Shown here: positions 30,710 through 39,830 of the stretch, one piece after another | Layout of the letters: each line of letters begins with the position of its first letter | How positions within the stretch are numbered: the stretch's first letter is position 1 | From: Flavobacterium sp. | GTDB lineage: Bacteria > Bacteroidota > Bacteroidia > Flavobacteriales > Flavobacteriaceae | Reading direction: 5' to 3' | DNA: 58,082 nt | Assembly: GCA_014377455.1 (NCBI GenBank) | Contig: JACMPO010000137.1 | Span: 1-58,082 of the forward strand | Made by a program: the position numbers and the translations under genes | The notes under the pieces: generated by a model | The model's input: only the letters and a program-made list of their open reading frames with translations | What the model was told of the DNA's origin: nothing | Databases searched by the model: none

Positions 30710-31773
30710 TATTTTAAATTGTAATTCAAAAAGTCATTTAGTTCAGGAATTATTAATTCTGGAGTAAATTTCAAATATAATTCTCTAGGATTTTTTTCAA
30801 TTTCTCTACTTTTTTCATATGATAAATTAGAAATTGCATTTGGTAAAAAATCTAAAAGATGAACAGATTTATGAAATTTTCCATCTTCAAAACTACTCCA
30901 ATCGTCTTTATTAATATATGGTGAAAAAATTGTAAAAGTTGGTTTTCCTATTGCTTTCGCAATATGAACAGTTCCACCTTCGTTAGATATTAATGCGTCA
31001 CACTTACTCATTAAAACTGCAAAATCTCGAATCGTTGGAGCTGAAATATCTTTAATTATATTTTGTTTTTGAGTACATAAATTATAAATTTTGTCAGCTT
31101 CTTCCTTTTGATTAGGAGCAAAATTAAACAGCAGGTAATAGTCAAATTTTGTTGTGATGTAATCTACAATTTGTGCCATATATTCGTAAGGCATTGATTT
31201 TGCTGGAACACTACCTAAAATTCCAAGCATAATTACTTTTTTATCTTGATATTTTTTTAATGGATTTTGTGTAATTTCTTGTGGAGTTAAATATATTTTA
31301 GGTTCATAATTTATATTTTCAAAAGTGTCTATTTGTTGCAACAAATGAATTCGATCTTCAATCGCTTTACCACAAATTTTTGTCTTTACTTTTAAAATCT
31401 CGGTGGGATTTGTGTAATATCCAAAATTCCCAATTTTTTTTCTGCTTTTATGGCCAACTGTTTTTTTAGCACCACTAAATTTACAAATTAGTCGACTTTG
31501 TAATTTTGAGTAAGGATCAAAAATCACATCATATTTTGATAATTTAACTTGTTTAATAATCTTGTATAAATTCTTAATTTTTTTCAATTCTTTCTCATCA
31601 ATACCAATTATTTTGTCAATATTCGGATTGTTTTCTATAACTCCGTGAGTAAAATTGTATGCCATCAAATGAATTTCACTATCGGGATATTTAGATTTAT
31701 AATTATTCGCAATTACCGAACTTATAAGTACATCTCCAATACGCTTGTTTTGGATTATTAAAATTTTCTTCAT
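30709..31773 (-). CDS. Family 9 glycosyltransferase (heptosyltransferase-like)
   Basis: A 354-residue GT9 protein. The N-terminus KKILIIQNKRIGDVLISSVIANNYKSKYPDSEIH-type motif, the central LGILGSVPAKSMPYEYMAQI nucleotide-sugar region and the C-terminal ALISNEGGTVHIAKAIGKPTFTIFSP are diagnostic. It adds a sugar to lipopolysaccharide core or a related envelope glycan at the inner face of the cytoplasmic membrane. Divergent from the KdkA-like kinase gene, which points to a shared envelope role. The exact acceptor is unknown. Confidence 0.9.
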   Translation of the reverse strand: MKKILIIQNKRIGDVLISSVIANNYKSKYPDSEIHLMAYNFTHGVIENNPNIDKIIGIDEKELKKIKNLYKIIKQVKLSKYDVIFDPYSKLQSRLICKFSGAKKTVGHKSRKKIGNFGYYTNPTEILKVKTKICGKAIEDRIHLLQQIDTFENINYEPKIYLTPQEITQNPLKKYQDKKVIMLGILGSVPAKSMPYEYMAQIVDYITTKFDYYLLFNFAPNQKEEADKIYNLCTQKQNIIKDISAPTIRDFAVLMSKCDALISNEGGTVHIAKAIGKPTFTIFSPYINKDDWSSFEDGKFHKSVHLLDFLPNAISNLSYEKSREIEKNPRELYLKFTPELIIPELNDFLNYNLK

Positions 31774-31837
31774 AAAAGTATTTCTTGTTGCAAAGTACTA
31801 TTTTTTATACTTTTAAACCAAAATATAATTTCATCAA

Positions 31838-32593
31838 GTGCAAATAATCGTCAATAAAGAGTATTATTCCAAGCAAAACGCTATAATCCAATTAGTTAAT
31901 AACTTTTTTGATGAAGGAAAACTAATAGTTAAAGGCTCTCGAAACACAATTAAATCAAATTTGTTAGATGATGAAAAAGTAAACATTAAATTTTTTCAAA
32001 AGCCAGGTTTTTTGAAATCTATAATTTATTCTTTTTTTAGAAATTCAAAAGCAAAAAGATCTTATGATTATGCTAATTATTTAATTCAACATTCCATTTT
32101 AACCCCTTTTCCAATAGCATATATCGAGGAACGTAATTGTTTGGGATTGCTAAACAAAAGCTTTTATATATCTAAACAAATTGATTATAATTTTACATTT
32201 AGAGAGTTAATTCACAGTCCAAAGTTTCCCGATCGGGAACTTATTTTACAACAATTTACCGATTTTACTTTTTCACTTCATGAAGCTAATATCAATTTTT
32301 TAGATCATTCACCAGGAAATACGCTCATTATTAAAAAAGAAGCTGGACTTTATGACTTTTATCTTATTGATTTGAATAGAATGGAATTTAAAAATTTAGA
32401 TATAGAATCGCGTATGGACAATTTTAAAAAAATGTGGTTGTCCAAAGAAATGATTAAAATTATTGCCAATCGTTATTCAGAATTAAGTAAGCATCCTAAA
32501 GATGAATTACTTAAAATTTTATCAGGTAAAACAAAGCAATTTAAAATGAAAACTGCACGTAAAAAGTTTTTTAAGCGAATGATTGGATTGTAA
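31838..32593 (+). CDS. Lipopolysaccharide (Kdo) kinase, InaA/KdkA-like
   Basis: A 251-residue protein-kinase-fold enzyme with a GTG start. The catalytic loop is LDHSPGNTLI (invariant Asp and Asn), followed by the metal-binding YLIDLNRMEF. A basic C-terminus (KMKTARKKFFKRMIGL) suggests membrane contact. The family phosphorylates Kdo or heptose in the LPS inner core. The divergent GT9 gene next to it fits an LPS core role. Confidence 0.85.
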   Translation: MQIIVNKEYYSKQNAIIQLVNNFFDEGKLIVKGSRNTIKSNLLDDEKVNIKFFQKPGFLKSIIYSFFRNSKAKRSYDYANYLIQHSILTPFPIAYIEERNCLGLLNKSFYISKQIDYNFTFRELIHSPKFPDRELILQQFTDFTFSLHEANINFLDHSPGNTLIIKKEAGLYDFYLIDLNRMEFKNLDIESRMDNFKKMWLSKEMIKIIANRYSELSKHPKDELLKILSGKTKQFKMKTARKKFFKRMIGL

Positions 32594-32659
32594 TTTTTAA
32601 TGACATTTGTTATTAAATAAACAGTAACTTTCCATAATTTCTATAAATAAAAGTCATTA

Positions 32660-33550
32660 ATGATTTCAATTAAAAAATATGCTGCAATCGATATTGGTTC
32701 AAATGCGATGCGTTTACTAATAACTAACGTTGTTGAGCAAGATAATAAAGAGACCCAATTTAATAAATCAGCGTTAATTCGTGTGCCAATTCGACTAGGT
32801 CAAGACGCATTTACCGTGGGAGAGATTTCTGAGGAAAATATTGATAGAATGACTGATGCTATGAAAGCATTTAAACTTTTAATGAAAGTTTATAAAGTCG
32901 AAAAATATAAGGCTTGCGCCACATCGGCAATGCGGGAAGCATATAATGGAAAAGATGTTGCAGCAATTATAAAACAACAATCAGAAATTGAAATTGATAT
33001 TATTGATGGTAAAATAGAAGCATCGATTATTGCATCGTCTGATTTACACGGATTTTTAGTTACCGATAAAACGTACCTTTATGTTGATGTAGGTGGTGGA
33101 AGTACTGAGTTTTCACTTTTTTCAGACGGTAAAATTGTGATTTCAAAATCGTTTAAAAATGGAACCGTACGCTTGTTAAATAATATGGTGAACGATGTGG
33201 TGTGGCATGAAATAGAAAAGTGGATAAAATGTGTGACCGAACAATATGAGAATATCACGTTAATTGGATCTGGAGGTAATATAAATAAACTGTTCAAATT
33301 ATCTGGAAAACATCAGGACAAACCATTGTCTTACATGTATTTAAATTCTCAATATCAATATTTAAATTCTCTAACGTATGAACAGCGCATATCAGAATTA
33401 GGGTTAAATACCGATAGAGCCGATGTAATAATTCCTGCAACAATGATTTATTTAAATGCAATGAAATGGAGTGGTGCAAGACAGATTTATGTACCAAAAA
33501 TAGGTCTTGCCGATGGAATTGTTAAAGCAATGTATTATAACAAAATTTAA
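32660..33550 (+). CDS. Ppx/GppA family phosphatase
   Basis: A 296-residue ASKHA-fold enzyme: AAIDIGSNAMRLLI (phosphate 1), ACATSAMREAYNG, YVDVGGGSTEFSLF (phosphate 2) and TLIGSGGNINKLF. It has only the catalytic N-terminal part of classic Ppx, the short form common in Bacteroidota. Substrate is polyphosphate or pppGpp by family; the sequence does not decide which. Ten bases ahead of the alpha/beta hydrolase gene. Confidence 0.92.
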   Translation: MISIKKYAAIDIGSNAMRLLITNVVEQDNKETQFNKSALIRVPIRLGQDAFTVGEISEENIDRMTDAMKAFKLLMKVYKVEKYKACATSAMREAYNGKDVAAIIKQQSEIEIDIIDGKIEASIIASSDLHGFLVTDKTYLYVDVGGGSTEFSLFSDGKIVISKSFKNGTVRLLNNMVNDVVWHEIEKWIKCVTEQYENITLIGSGGNINKLFKLSGKHQDKPLSYMYLNSQYQYLNSLTYEQRISELGLNTDRADVIIPATMIYLNAMKWSGARQIYVPKIGLADGIVKAMYYNKI

Positions 33551-33560
33551 ATTAAATAAA

Positions 33561-34556
33561 ATGAAAGTAAAATTTTTGATTTTAGCGGTTTTTGCATTTT
33601 TAATTTCTTGCAACAACAAAACCCAAACTAATAATTATTTTTTGGATGAAACCACAGGAATAAAAAATGGTGGGGTAAAAATGATTACTATTAATACACC
33701 AAAAGGTGATTTTAAGGTTTGGACAAAACGTATAGGAAATAATCCAAAAATAAAAGTTTTATTATTAAATGGTGGCCCTGGTATGTCGCATGAATATTTT
33801 GAGTGTATGGAAAGTTTTTTGCCCAAAGAGGGAATCGAATTTATTTATTATGATCAGTTAGGTACTGGTTTTTCTGACAACCCAAAAGATACTTTAATGT
33901 GGGATTTACCTCGATATGTGGAAGAAGTAGAGCAAGTTAGGAAAGCATTGAATCTTGATAAATCTAATTTTTATTTGTTAGGACATTCTTGGGGAGGTAT
34001 TTTAGCAATGCAATATGCTTTAAAATATCAAAATAATATGAAAGGTTTAATTATTTCAAATATGATGGCTAGTTGTCCAGAATATGGAAAATACTCAAAA
34101 GTTTTAGCAAAACAATTGCCACCAGATGTTTTAAAAACAATTCAAGATATTGAAACAAAAAAAGACTTTTCAAATCCTAAGTACATGGATTTATTAATGA
34201 ATAACTTTTACAACCAACACATTTTAAGATTACCAGTAAAAGATTGGCCAGAACCTGTTAACAGATCATTTAGCAGATTAAATAATTCACTTTACGTTAC
34301 AATGCAAGGACCAAGTGAACTGGGAATATCTGGTAAATTAACAACTTGGGATGTATCCAAAGAACTCAAAAATATTAAAATTCCAACCCTTACAATTGGT
34401 GGAAAATACGATACAATGGATCCAGAATATATGAAATGGATGGCAACACAATTTCCAATGGGAACCAACCTCACTTGTCCAAATGGAAGCCACATGAGTA
34501 TGTACGACGATCAGCAGGTATACATGAACGGATTAATTAAATTTTTAAAAAAGTAA
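33561..34556 (+). CDS. Proline iminopeptidase-family alpha/beta hydrolase lipoprotein
   Basis: Start set at ATG 33561, which gives a lipoprotein signal (MKVKFLILAVFAFLISCNN, Cys17) and 331 residues; the frame extends upstream into the previous gene. Motifs: oxyanion-hole LLLNGGPGMSHEYFE, YYDQLGTGFSDNP, nucleophile elbow GHSWGG, and catalytic Asp and His in GGKYDTMDP and NGSHMSMYDD. This matches the proline iminopeptidase (S33) family; likely faces the periplasm. Probably co-transcribed with ppx. Confidence 0.9.
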   Translation: MKVKFLILAVFAFLISCNNKTQTNNYFLDETTGIKNGGVKMITINTPKGDFKVWTKRIGNNPKIKVLLLNGGPGMSHEYFECMESFLPKEGIEFIYYDQLGTGFSDNPKDTLMWDLPRYVEEVEQVRKALNLDKSNFYLLGHSWGGILAMQYALKYQNNMKGLIISNMMASCPEYGKYSKVLAKQLPPDVLKTIQDIETKKDFSNPKYMDLLMNNFYNQHILRLPVKDWPEPVNRSFSRLNNSLYVTMQGPSELGISGKLTTWDVSKELKNIKIPTLTIGGKYDTMDPEYMKWMATQFPMGTNLTCPNGSHMSMYDDQQVYMNGLIKFLKK

Positions 34557-34609
34557 TTCAAAAAAAACTTAAAAAAGTAAATAATCGACCAACGGTAACT
34601 TCAAAATTT

Positions 34610-34617
34610 TATATTTG
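34610..34617 (+). promoter_or_regulatory. Possible -7 element for the exonuclease gene
   Basis: TATATTTG fits TAnnTTTG, 17 bases before the ATG at 34635; no TTG at standard spacing. Confidence 0.45.
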
Positions 34618-34634
34618 CCACCAATCTAATACTA

Positions 34635-35405
34635 ATGGAATTAAAATTAAACCGACCTATTTGTTTTTTCGATCTTGAAACTACGGGAATAGAAGTAGCC
34701 AAAGATAGAATTGTTGAAATTGCAATTTTTAAAGTTTTTCCCAATGGCAATAAAGAAAGCAAAACATGGTTAGTAAACCCAACAATTTCTATTCCTCCAC
34801 AAACTACTGCAGTTCATGGAATTACAAATGAAAAAGTAGCCAACGAACCTACTTTTAAAGAGCTTGCACCACAAATTTATGCCATGATAAAAGATTCTGA
34901 TCTTGCAGGATTTAATTCAGATCGATTTGACATTCCACTTTTAGCTGAGGAAATGTTGCGTGCTGGTTTGGATTTTGATATGAAAAATAGATATTCTGTT
35001 GATGTTCAAACTATTTTTCATAAAATGGAAGAACGAACTTTAAGTGCTGCATACAAATTTTATTGTAATGAAATTTTACAAAATGCACATTCAGCTGAGG
35101 CAGATACAATGGCTACTTACGAAATTTTAAAAGCTCAACTGGATCGATACAAAAATTTAGAAAATGATATGAAGTCACTATCTGAGTTTACAACACGAAA
35201 AAAATCACTAGATTTTGCTGGTTTTATTGCATTAAACAACGATGGAAATGAAATATTTACCTTTGGTAAAAATAAAGGTCAACTAGTAACCGATGTTTTT
35301 GAAAAAGAACCTGGATATTATGGTTGGATTCAAGGAGCAGATTTTCCATTATATACTAAAAAAGTTTTAACGGCATTAAAATTAAGAAAATTGAATACAA
35401 AATAG
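34635..35405 (+). CDS. DnaQ-like 3'-5' exonuclease
   Basis: A 256-residue DEDDh exonuclease: Exo I FFDLETTGIE, Exo II GFNSDRFDIPLLAEE, Exo III HSAEADTMATYEI. The C-terminal part FTFGKNKGQLVTDVFEKEPGYYGWIQGADFP is a small domain seen in ExoX-like and flavobacterial exonucleases. It could be a proofreading (epsilon-like) or repair nuclease; DNA polymerase III context is absent. Confidence 0.92.
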   Translation: MELKLNRPICFFDLETTGIEVAKDRIVEIAIFKVFPNGNKESKTWLVNPTISIPPQTTAVHGITNEKVANEPTFKELAPQIYAMIKDSDLAGFNSDRFDIPLLAEEMLRAGLDFDMKNRYSVDVQTIFHKMEERTLSAAYKFYCNEILQNAHSAEADTMATYEILKAQLDRYKNLENDMKSLSEFTTRKKSLDFAGFIALNNDGNEIFTFGKNKGQLVTDVFEKEPGYYGWIQGADFPLYTKKVLTALKLRKLNTK

Positions 35406-35408
35406 TTT

Positions 35409-35466
35409 TTAGTAATTAGCGATTAGCAACTAGTTTTACTAATCACTAACTACTTTCACTAATTAC
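35409..35466. repeat. Intergenic heptad repeat in inverted arrangement (hairpin)
   Basis: The left arm has three 7-base units TTAGTAA, TTAGCGA and TTAGCAA, then CTAG. The right arm has units of the opposite sense: ACTAATC, ACTAACT, a 6-base ACTTTC and ACTAATT. The ends pair perfectly (GTAATTAG 35412-35419 with CTAATTAC 35459-35466). It fills the whole 67-base gap between the exonuclease and FAH-family genes. Confidence 0.75.
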
Positions 35467-35472
35467 ATAAAA

Positions 35473-36084
35473 ATGAAAATAATTTGTATCGGTCGCAATT
35501 ATGTAGATCATATCAATGAGTTGCAAAACGAGCGACCATCAGAACCTGTAGTTTTTTTAAAACCAGACTCAGCCATTTTACTTAAGCAACATCCTTTTGT
35601 AATTCCTGAATTTACAAACGATGTGCATCATGAAGTTGAAATTTTAGTTAAAATTAATAAAGTAGGGAAATATATTGAACCCAAATTTGCATCAAATTAT
35701 TATGATGAAATTGGATTGGGGATTGATTTTACAGCAAGAGATTTACAAAATGAATTGAAATCAAAAGGTTTACCTTGGGAAAAATCCAAAGCGTTTGATG
35801 GTTCAGCAGTAATTGGAGACTTCATCTCAAAAAGTGAGTTTGATTCACTTGAAAACATTAACTTTGAACTAATAAAAAATGGGGAAACGGTTCAAAAAGG
35901 AAATACTAATTTGATGATTTGGAAGATAGATGAATTAATATCTCATGTTTCACAATATTTTACATTGAAAAAAGGTGATATTATATTTACTGGAACACCA
36001 CAAGGAGTTGGCGCAATAAAACCAAATGACCTATTGGAAGGATATATACAAAACAAAAAACTATTTAGAATACAGATAAAATAA
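35473..36084 (+). CDS. Fumarylacetoacetate hydrolase family protein
   Basis: A 203-residue short FAH-family enzyme: IICIGRNYVDHINEL, FLKPDSAIL, the metal-binding HHEVEILVKINK, GLGIDFTARDLQNELKSKGLPWEKSKAFDGSA-type signature and FTGTPQGVGAIKP. Metal-dependent hydrolase, decarboxylase or isomerase of acylpyruvate-like compounds; substrate undecided. Its stop codon shares one base with the ATG of the Hpt gene. Confidence 0.93.
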   Translation: MKIICIGRNYVDHINELQNERPSEPVVFLKPDSAILLKQHPFVIPEFTNDVHHEVEILVKINKVGKYIEPKFASNYYDEIGLGIDFTARDLQNELKSKGLPWEKSKAFDGSAVIGDFISKSEFDSLENINFELIKNGETVQKGNTNLMIWKIDELISHVSQYFTLKKGDIIFTGTPQGVGAIKPNDLLEGYIQNKKLFRIQIK

Positions 36085-36428
36085 TGGCATTACACTACAA
36101 CTTAGCAAAAGTCTATGCATTATCAGACAATGATCCTGATTTTGTTATGCAAATTATCTCACTTTTTGTAACAGAAGTACCTTTAGATTTAAAACAAATA
36201 GATCTTGGAATTAAAACTAAAGAACATAAACTTGCTTATGCCTATGCTCATAAAATAAAACCAACACTCGATTTATTAGGTTTAAATATGGCTTACGAAG
36301 AAATACTTCAAGTAGAAGCTTGGACAAAAACTGAAGGCAAACGTCGCGAAATTACTGCAACTTTTGAAAGTATTCAAGACCAAGTTGAAAAAGCAATTAA
36401 GGAAATTAAGAAAGATTTTGAATTGTAA
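36084..36428 (+). CDS. Histidine phosphotransfer (Hpt) domain protein
   Basis: A 114-residue all-helical protein. The phospho-accepting His lies in YAYAHKIKPTLDLLGL, the Hpt signature (AHxLKxxxxxLG). It passes phosphate between a hybrid kinase and a response regulator, but neither is adjacent. It overlaps the FAH gene by one base, so it is translationally coupled to an apparently unrelated enzyme. Confidence 0.87.
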   Translation: MALHYNLAKVYALSDNDPDFVMQIISLFVTEVPLDLKQIDLGIKTKEHKLAYAYAHKIKPTLDLLGLNMAYEEILQVEAWTKTEGKRREITATFESIQDQVEKAIKEIKKDFEL

Positions 36429-36488
36429 ATAGGAACAAAGTAATTTTTTTTAATTACATAATTTAAATCTTAATTCTATAATTACTAA

Positions 36489-37739
36489 ATGAAAGCAACA
36501 ATAGTAACTATTGGTGATGAAATATTAATAGGTCAAATTATTGATACAAATTCAGGATATATAGCAAAAGCGTTGGATAAAATTGGTGTTCAAACCACTG
36601 AGATGCTTTCCATTTCCGATGATAAAAATCATATTTTATCTACCTTTAAATCGCTTCAAAATAAAGTCGACTTAGTTATTATAACAGGTGGTCTTGGTCC
36701 TACGAAAGATGACATTACTAAACATACTTTTTGCGAATATTTTGATGATGTTTTGGTCGAAAACAAGGCAGTTTTATACCATGTAACCGAGTTAATAGAA
36801 AGCATTTTTAAAAGACCCATCACTCAAATGAATCGTGATCAAGCTCTTGTTCCCTCAAAGTGTCAAATACTTTTTAATAAAATTGGAACTGCGCCTGGAA
36901 TGTGGATGAAAAAAGAGAATACTGTTTACATTTCGCTACCAGGTGTTCCTTATGAAATGAAGTATCTGGTTAATAATGAAATTATCCCAAAAGTTGTTAA
37001 AGAATATGAGCGTCCCTATATTATTCATAAAACTATTTTAACTTACGGTCAAGGCGAAAGTTTAGTTGCTGAACGCATTGAGCAATGGGAAAATAATTTA
37101 CCCGATTTTATAAAGCTTGCTTATTTGCCAAATCCAGGCAGAGTTAGGTTACGACTTACTGCTCGTGGAAGTGATCAACAACTTTTAGAAGAGGCAATAG
37201 CTCAAAATGTAGAATCATTAACAAAACTAATCAGTGATATTATTGTAGGTTTTGACGAGGATGAAACAATTGAGGTTGTCATAGGGAGATTGTTATCTCA
37301 AAGTAAAAAAACTATTGCAACTGCTGAAAGTTGTACTGGAGGTAAAATTGCACAACTTTTAACAGCTGTTCCTGGTGCATCTCAATATTTTCGGGGAAGT
37401 GTGGTAAGTTATGCAACTGATACTAAAGTTTCGGTTTTAGGAGTATCTCAAAATACAATTGACAACTTTTCTGTTGTATCTAAAGAAGTTGCAATCGAGA
37501 TGGCAAAAGGTATAAAAAAGCTTATGAAAACCGATTATGCAATTGCTACAACTGGCAATGCTGGACCTTTCAAAGGTGATTCGGATTTAACGGTTGGAAC
37601 AGTTTTTATTGCAGTTGCAACACCTGATAATATTGTTGTAGAGGAGTTTAATTTTGGTCAACCGCGCGAAAAAGTAATCGACCGAACTGTCAATAAAGCG
37701 TTTGAAATAGTACAAAAAGAAATTTTAAAAAATGTTTAA
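36489..37739 (+). CDS. cinA: CinA family protein (NMN deamidase / damage-inducible)
   Basis: A 416-residue two-domain protein. The N-terminal MoaB/Mog-like domain (about 1-170) has [16 protein letters not shown] and [14 protein letters not shown]. The C-terminal CinA/PncC domain (about 255-416) has [26 protein letters not shown] and ATTGNAGPF. Members remove the amide of nicotinamide mononucleotide or hydrolyse ADP-ribose in NAD recycling. Length is normal. Confidence 0.95.
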   Translation: MKATIVTIGDEILIGQIIDTNSGYIAKALDKIGVQTTEMLSISDDKNHILSTFKSLQNKVDLVIITGGLGPTKDDITKHTFCEYFDDVLVENKAVLYHVTELIESIFKRPITQMNRDQALVPSKCQILFNKIGTAPGMWMKKENTVYISLPGVPYEMKYLVNNEIIPKVVKEYERPYIIHKTILTYGQGESLVAERIEQWENNLPDFIKLAYLPNPGRVRLRLTARGSDQQLLEEAIAQNVESLTKLISDIIVGFDEDETIEVVIGRLLSQSKKTIATAESCTGGKIAQLLTAVPGASQYFRGSVVSYATDTKVSVLGVSQNTIDNFSVVSKEVAIEMAKGIKKLMKTDYAIATTGNAGPFKGDSDLTVGTVFIAVATPDNIVVEEFNFGQPREKVIDRTVNKAFEIVQKEILKNV

Positions 37740-37746
37740 AATTTTT

Positions 37747-37777
37747 TTGTTTCGATGGTTTCTTTTTTGTTTCTTTG
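37747..37777 (+). promoter_or_regulatory. Probable promoter of rpmB-rpmG-DUF4295
   Basis: TTG at 37747-37749, a 20-base spacer and TTTCTTTG at 37770-37777 (7 of 8 to TAnnTTTG, A replaced by T). Leader of about 30 bases before rpmB. Confidence 0.5.
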
Positions 37778-37813
37778 CAAACTGAAATTGAATAACAATA
37801 AACTATAAGAATA

Positions 37814-38050
37814 ATGTCAAGAGTTTGTGACCTTACTGGTAAAAAAGCGATGGTAGGAAATAATGTTTCCCACGCTATGAACAAAACTAAGAGAAAATTT
37901 TCTGTAAACTTAGTTAAAAAACGTTTCTATCTTCCAGAAGAAGACAGATGGATTTCATTAAGAGTAGCTGCATCTACAATAAAAACAATCAATAAAAATG
38001 GAATTGCTGCTGTTTTGAAAAAAGCACAAGCACAAGGATTTATTAAATAA
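37814..38050 (+). CDS. rpmB: 50S ribosomal protein L28 (bL28)
   Basis: A 78-residue basic protein: [28 protein letters not shown] and [27 protein letters not shown] are the bL28 signature. First gene of a small ribosomal unit, 27 bases before rpmG. Confidence 0.98.
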   Translation: MSRVCDLTGKKAMVGNNVSHAMNKTKRKFSVNLVKKRFYLPEEDRWISLRVAASTIKTINKNGIAAVLKKAQAQGFIK

Positions 38051-38077
38051 TCTTATCCTAAACAACTATACACCAAA

Positions 38078-38260
38078 ATGGCAAAGAAAGGAAATAGAAT
38101 TCAGGTAATTTTAGAATGTACAGAGCATAAAACTACAGGTTTACCTGGAACTTCTCGTTACATTAGTACTAAAAACAAAAAAAATACTCCCGATAGATTA
38201 GAGATTAAAAAATTTAATCCAATCTTGAAAAAAATGACCGTTCACAAAGAAATAAAATAA
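38078..38260 (+). CDS. rpmG: 50S ribosomal protein L33 (bL33)
   Basis: A 60-residue protein matching bL33 ([37 protein letters not shown]). It has a single Cys, not the zinc-binding CxxC pairs, so it is the zinc-independent form. 41 bases before the DUF4295 gene. Confidence 0.98.
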   Translation: MAKKGNRIQVILECTEHKTTGLPGTSRYISTKNKKNTPDRLEIKKFNPILKKMTVHKEIK

Positions 38261-38301
38261 TTAGAAATTTTTAATTTAAATTTCAATATTCCCTATAAAT
38301 C

Positions 38302-38454
38302 ATGGCAAAGAAAACAGTAGCATCGTTACAAACATCTTCAAAAAGATTATCAAAAGCAATTAAAATGATAAAATCTCCAAAAACAGGGGCTTATACATTT
38401 GTTGAAAGTATTATGACTCCAGAAGAAGTGGATAGTTTTTTAGCAAAGAAATAA
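38302..38454 (+). CDS. DUF4295 small basic protein
   Basis: A 50-codon gene too short for most ORF cut-offs. The product begins MAKKTVASLQTSSKRLSKAI, continues KMIKSPKTGAYTFVES and ends TPEEVDSFLAKK. It matches the DUF4295 family, found in Bacteroidota right after rpmG. The small basic composition and place in a ribosomal operon suggest a ribosome-associated protein; that role is inference. A terminator follows 21 bases later. Confidence 0.9.
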   Translation: MAKKTVASLQTSSKRLSKAIKMIKSPKTGAYTFVESIMTPEEVDSFLAKK

Positions 38455-38475
38455 TCCAAAAATATAATTTATACT

Positions 38476-38505
38476 AAGCTACTTTCGACAGAAAGTAGCT
38501 TTTTT
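38476..38505 (+). terminator. Intrinsic terminator after the rpmB-rpmG-DUF4295 unit
   Basis: Perfect 11-bp stem AAGCTACTTTC/GAAAGTAGCTT (38476-38486 and 38491-38501) with GACA loop and T run to 38505. Confidence 0.9.
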
Positions 38506-38685
38506 ATTTTTATATTTGTAATGCATTTCAATGACATTTCATTTAGAATTTTTAAATTTTGATTGCTGGATTTACTATTAATCATTTTAATTCTAAAAAT
38601 TAATTTAGAATAAATAGTTTTTTAAATGCTATTTAAATCACCTAAATGTTACATATCTTAAAACAAAATAACTTAAAACTTGAAT

Positions 38686-39639
38686 ATGAGTTTTTTTAAA
38701 AGAATATTCTCTTCCGAAAAAAAAGAAACTTTAGATAAAGGCTTGGAGCAAAGCAAGTCGTCCTTTTTTTCAAAACTTACAAAGGCTGTTGCCGGAAAAT
38801 CGAAAGTAGATGATGAAGTACTCGATAATCTTGAAGAAGTCTTAGTTTCATCTGATGTTGGTGTGAAAACAACATTAAAAATTATAACAAGAATAGAGCA
38901 ACGAGTTGCAAATGATAAATATGTCGGTACCGATGAATTAAATAAAATTCTTCGAGAAGAAGTTGCTTCACTTTTATCTGAGACTAACATTGGTGTAGCA
39001 TCCGAATTTGAAATTCCTAAAAATAAAAAACCGTATGTCATTATGGTTGTGGGAGTTAATGGTGTAGGAAAAACCACTACAATTGGAAAATTAGCATATC
39101 AGTTAAAAAAATCTGGTTACAAAGTTGTTTTGGGTGCAGCTGATACTTTTAGAGCTGCAGCTATTGATCAATTACAAATTTGGGCAGATCAAGTAGGGGT
39201 TCCCATTGTAAAACAACAAATGGGAAGTGATCCTGCATCAGTTGCGTTTGACACCTTGCAAAGTGCAGTTTCGCAAAATGCAGATGTTGTAATTATTGAT
39301 ACCGCTGGTCGATTACATAATAAAGTAAATTTAATGAATGAACTTACAAAGGTGAAACGTGTAATGCAAAAAGTAGTTCATGATGCGCCTCACGATGTAC
39401 TGCTTGTACTAGACGGTTCAACTGGACAAAATGCCTTTGAACAAGCAACCCAATTTACAGCAACTACCGAAGTAACTTGTCTTGCGGTTACAAAACTTGA
39501 TGGAACTGCAAAAGGTGGCGTAGTAATTGGAATTTCAGATCAGTTTAAAATCCCAGTAAAATATATTGGAGTTGGAGAAGGAATTGAAGATTTACAAGTT
39601 TTTAATAAATATGAGTTTGTAGATTCATTTTTCAATTAA
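38686..39639 (+). CDS. ftsY: Signal recognition particle receptor FtsY
   Basis: A 317-residue GTPase that docks SRP-ribosome complexes at the inner membrane. Start placed at ATG 38686 (MSFFKRIFSS); the frame opens two codons earlier with TTG. Short A region, N domain, then G domain: GVNGVGKTTTIGKLA (G1), DTFRAAAIDQL, DTAGRLHNK (G3), TKLDGTAKGG (G4) and YIGVGEGIEDL. Short amphipathic N-terminus as in other Bacteroidota. Confidence 0.97.
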   Translation: MSFFKRIFSSEKKETLDKGLEQSKSSFFSKLTKAVAGKSKVDDEVLDNLEEVLVSSDVGVKTTLKIITRIEQRVANDKYVGTDELNKILREEVASLLSETNIGVASEFEIPKNKKPYVIMVVGVNGVGKTTTIGKLAYQLKKSGYKVVLGAADTFRAAAIDQLQIWADQVGVPIVKQQMGSDPASVAFDTLQSAVSQNADVVIIDTAGRLHNKVNLMNELTKVKRVMQKVVHDAPHDVLLVLDGSTGQNAFEQATQFTATTEVTCLAVTKLDGTAKGGVVIGISDQFKIPVKYIGVGEGIEDLQVFNKYEFVDSFFN

Positions 39640-39644
39640 ATATT

Positions 39645-39830
39645 ATGAAAAGATTTTTTTCTATACTTAACGACTCTCCATTTTATTTAATATTAGTATG
39701 TACAATTATGATTGTTGTTTCAAAACTTATTGAAAAAAAACTTTCTGATGTATCTATGGGGATACAATTATTATCTTTTGTTTTGTTACTCTTCACATTT
39801 CAAAGATTTTTAAACTTAAGAAAAAAATAA
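39645..39830 (+). CDS. Small two-helix membrane protein
   Basis: 61 residues, 5 bases after ftsY. Two predicted membrane helices (about 12-28 and 40-54) and a basic C-terminus (QRFLNLRKK). I do not recognise a family. Tight spacing to ftsY and clean coding structure suggest a real, co-transcribed gene. Confidence 0.6.
   Translation: MKRFFSILNDSPFYLILVCTIMIVVSKLIEKKLSDVSMGIQLLSFVLLLFTFQRFLNLRKK

Noticed and set aside
33507..33560. Upstream ATG as the start of the alpha/beta hydrolase
   Set aside because: It lies inside the ppx gene and would bury the lipoprotein signal that begins at ATG 33561.
35409..35466. Tandem repeats as a CRISPR array
   Set aside because: Units are only 7 bases, contiguous and inverted between arms. 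There are no 25-40 base repeats with unique spacers and no cas genes.
38673..39077. 134-codon open frame on the minus strand inside ftsY
   Set aside because: It lies wholly opposite a confident essential gene, has low-complexity Ser/Thr/Phe content and no recognisable domain.
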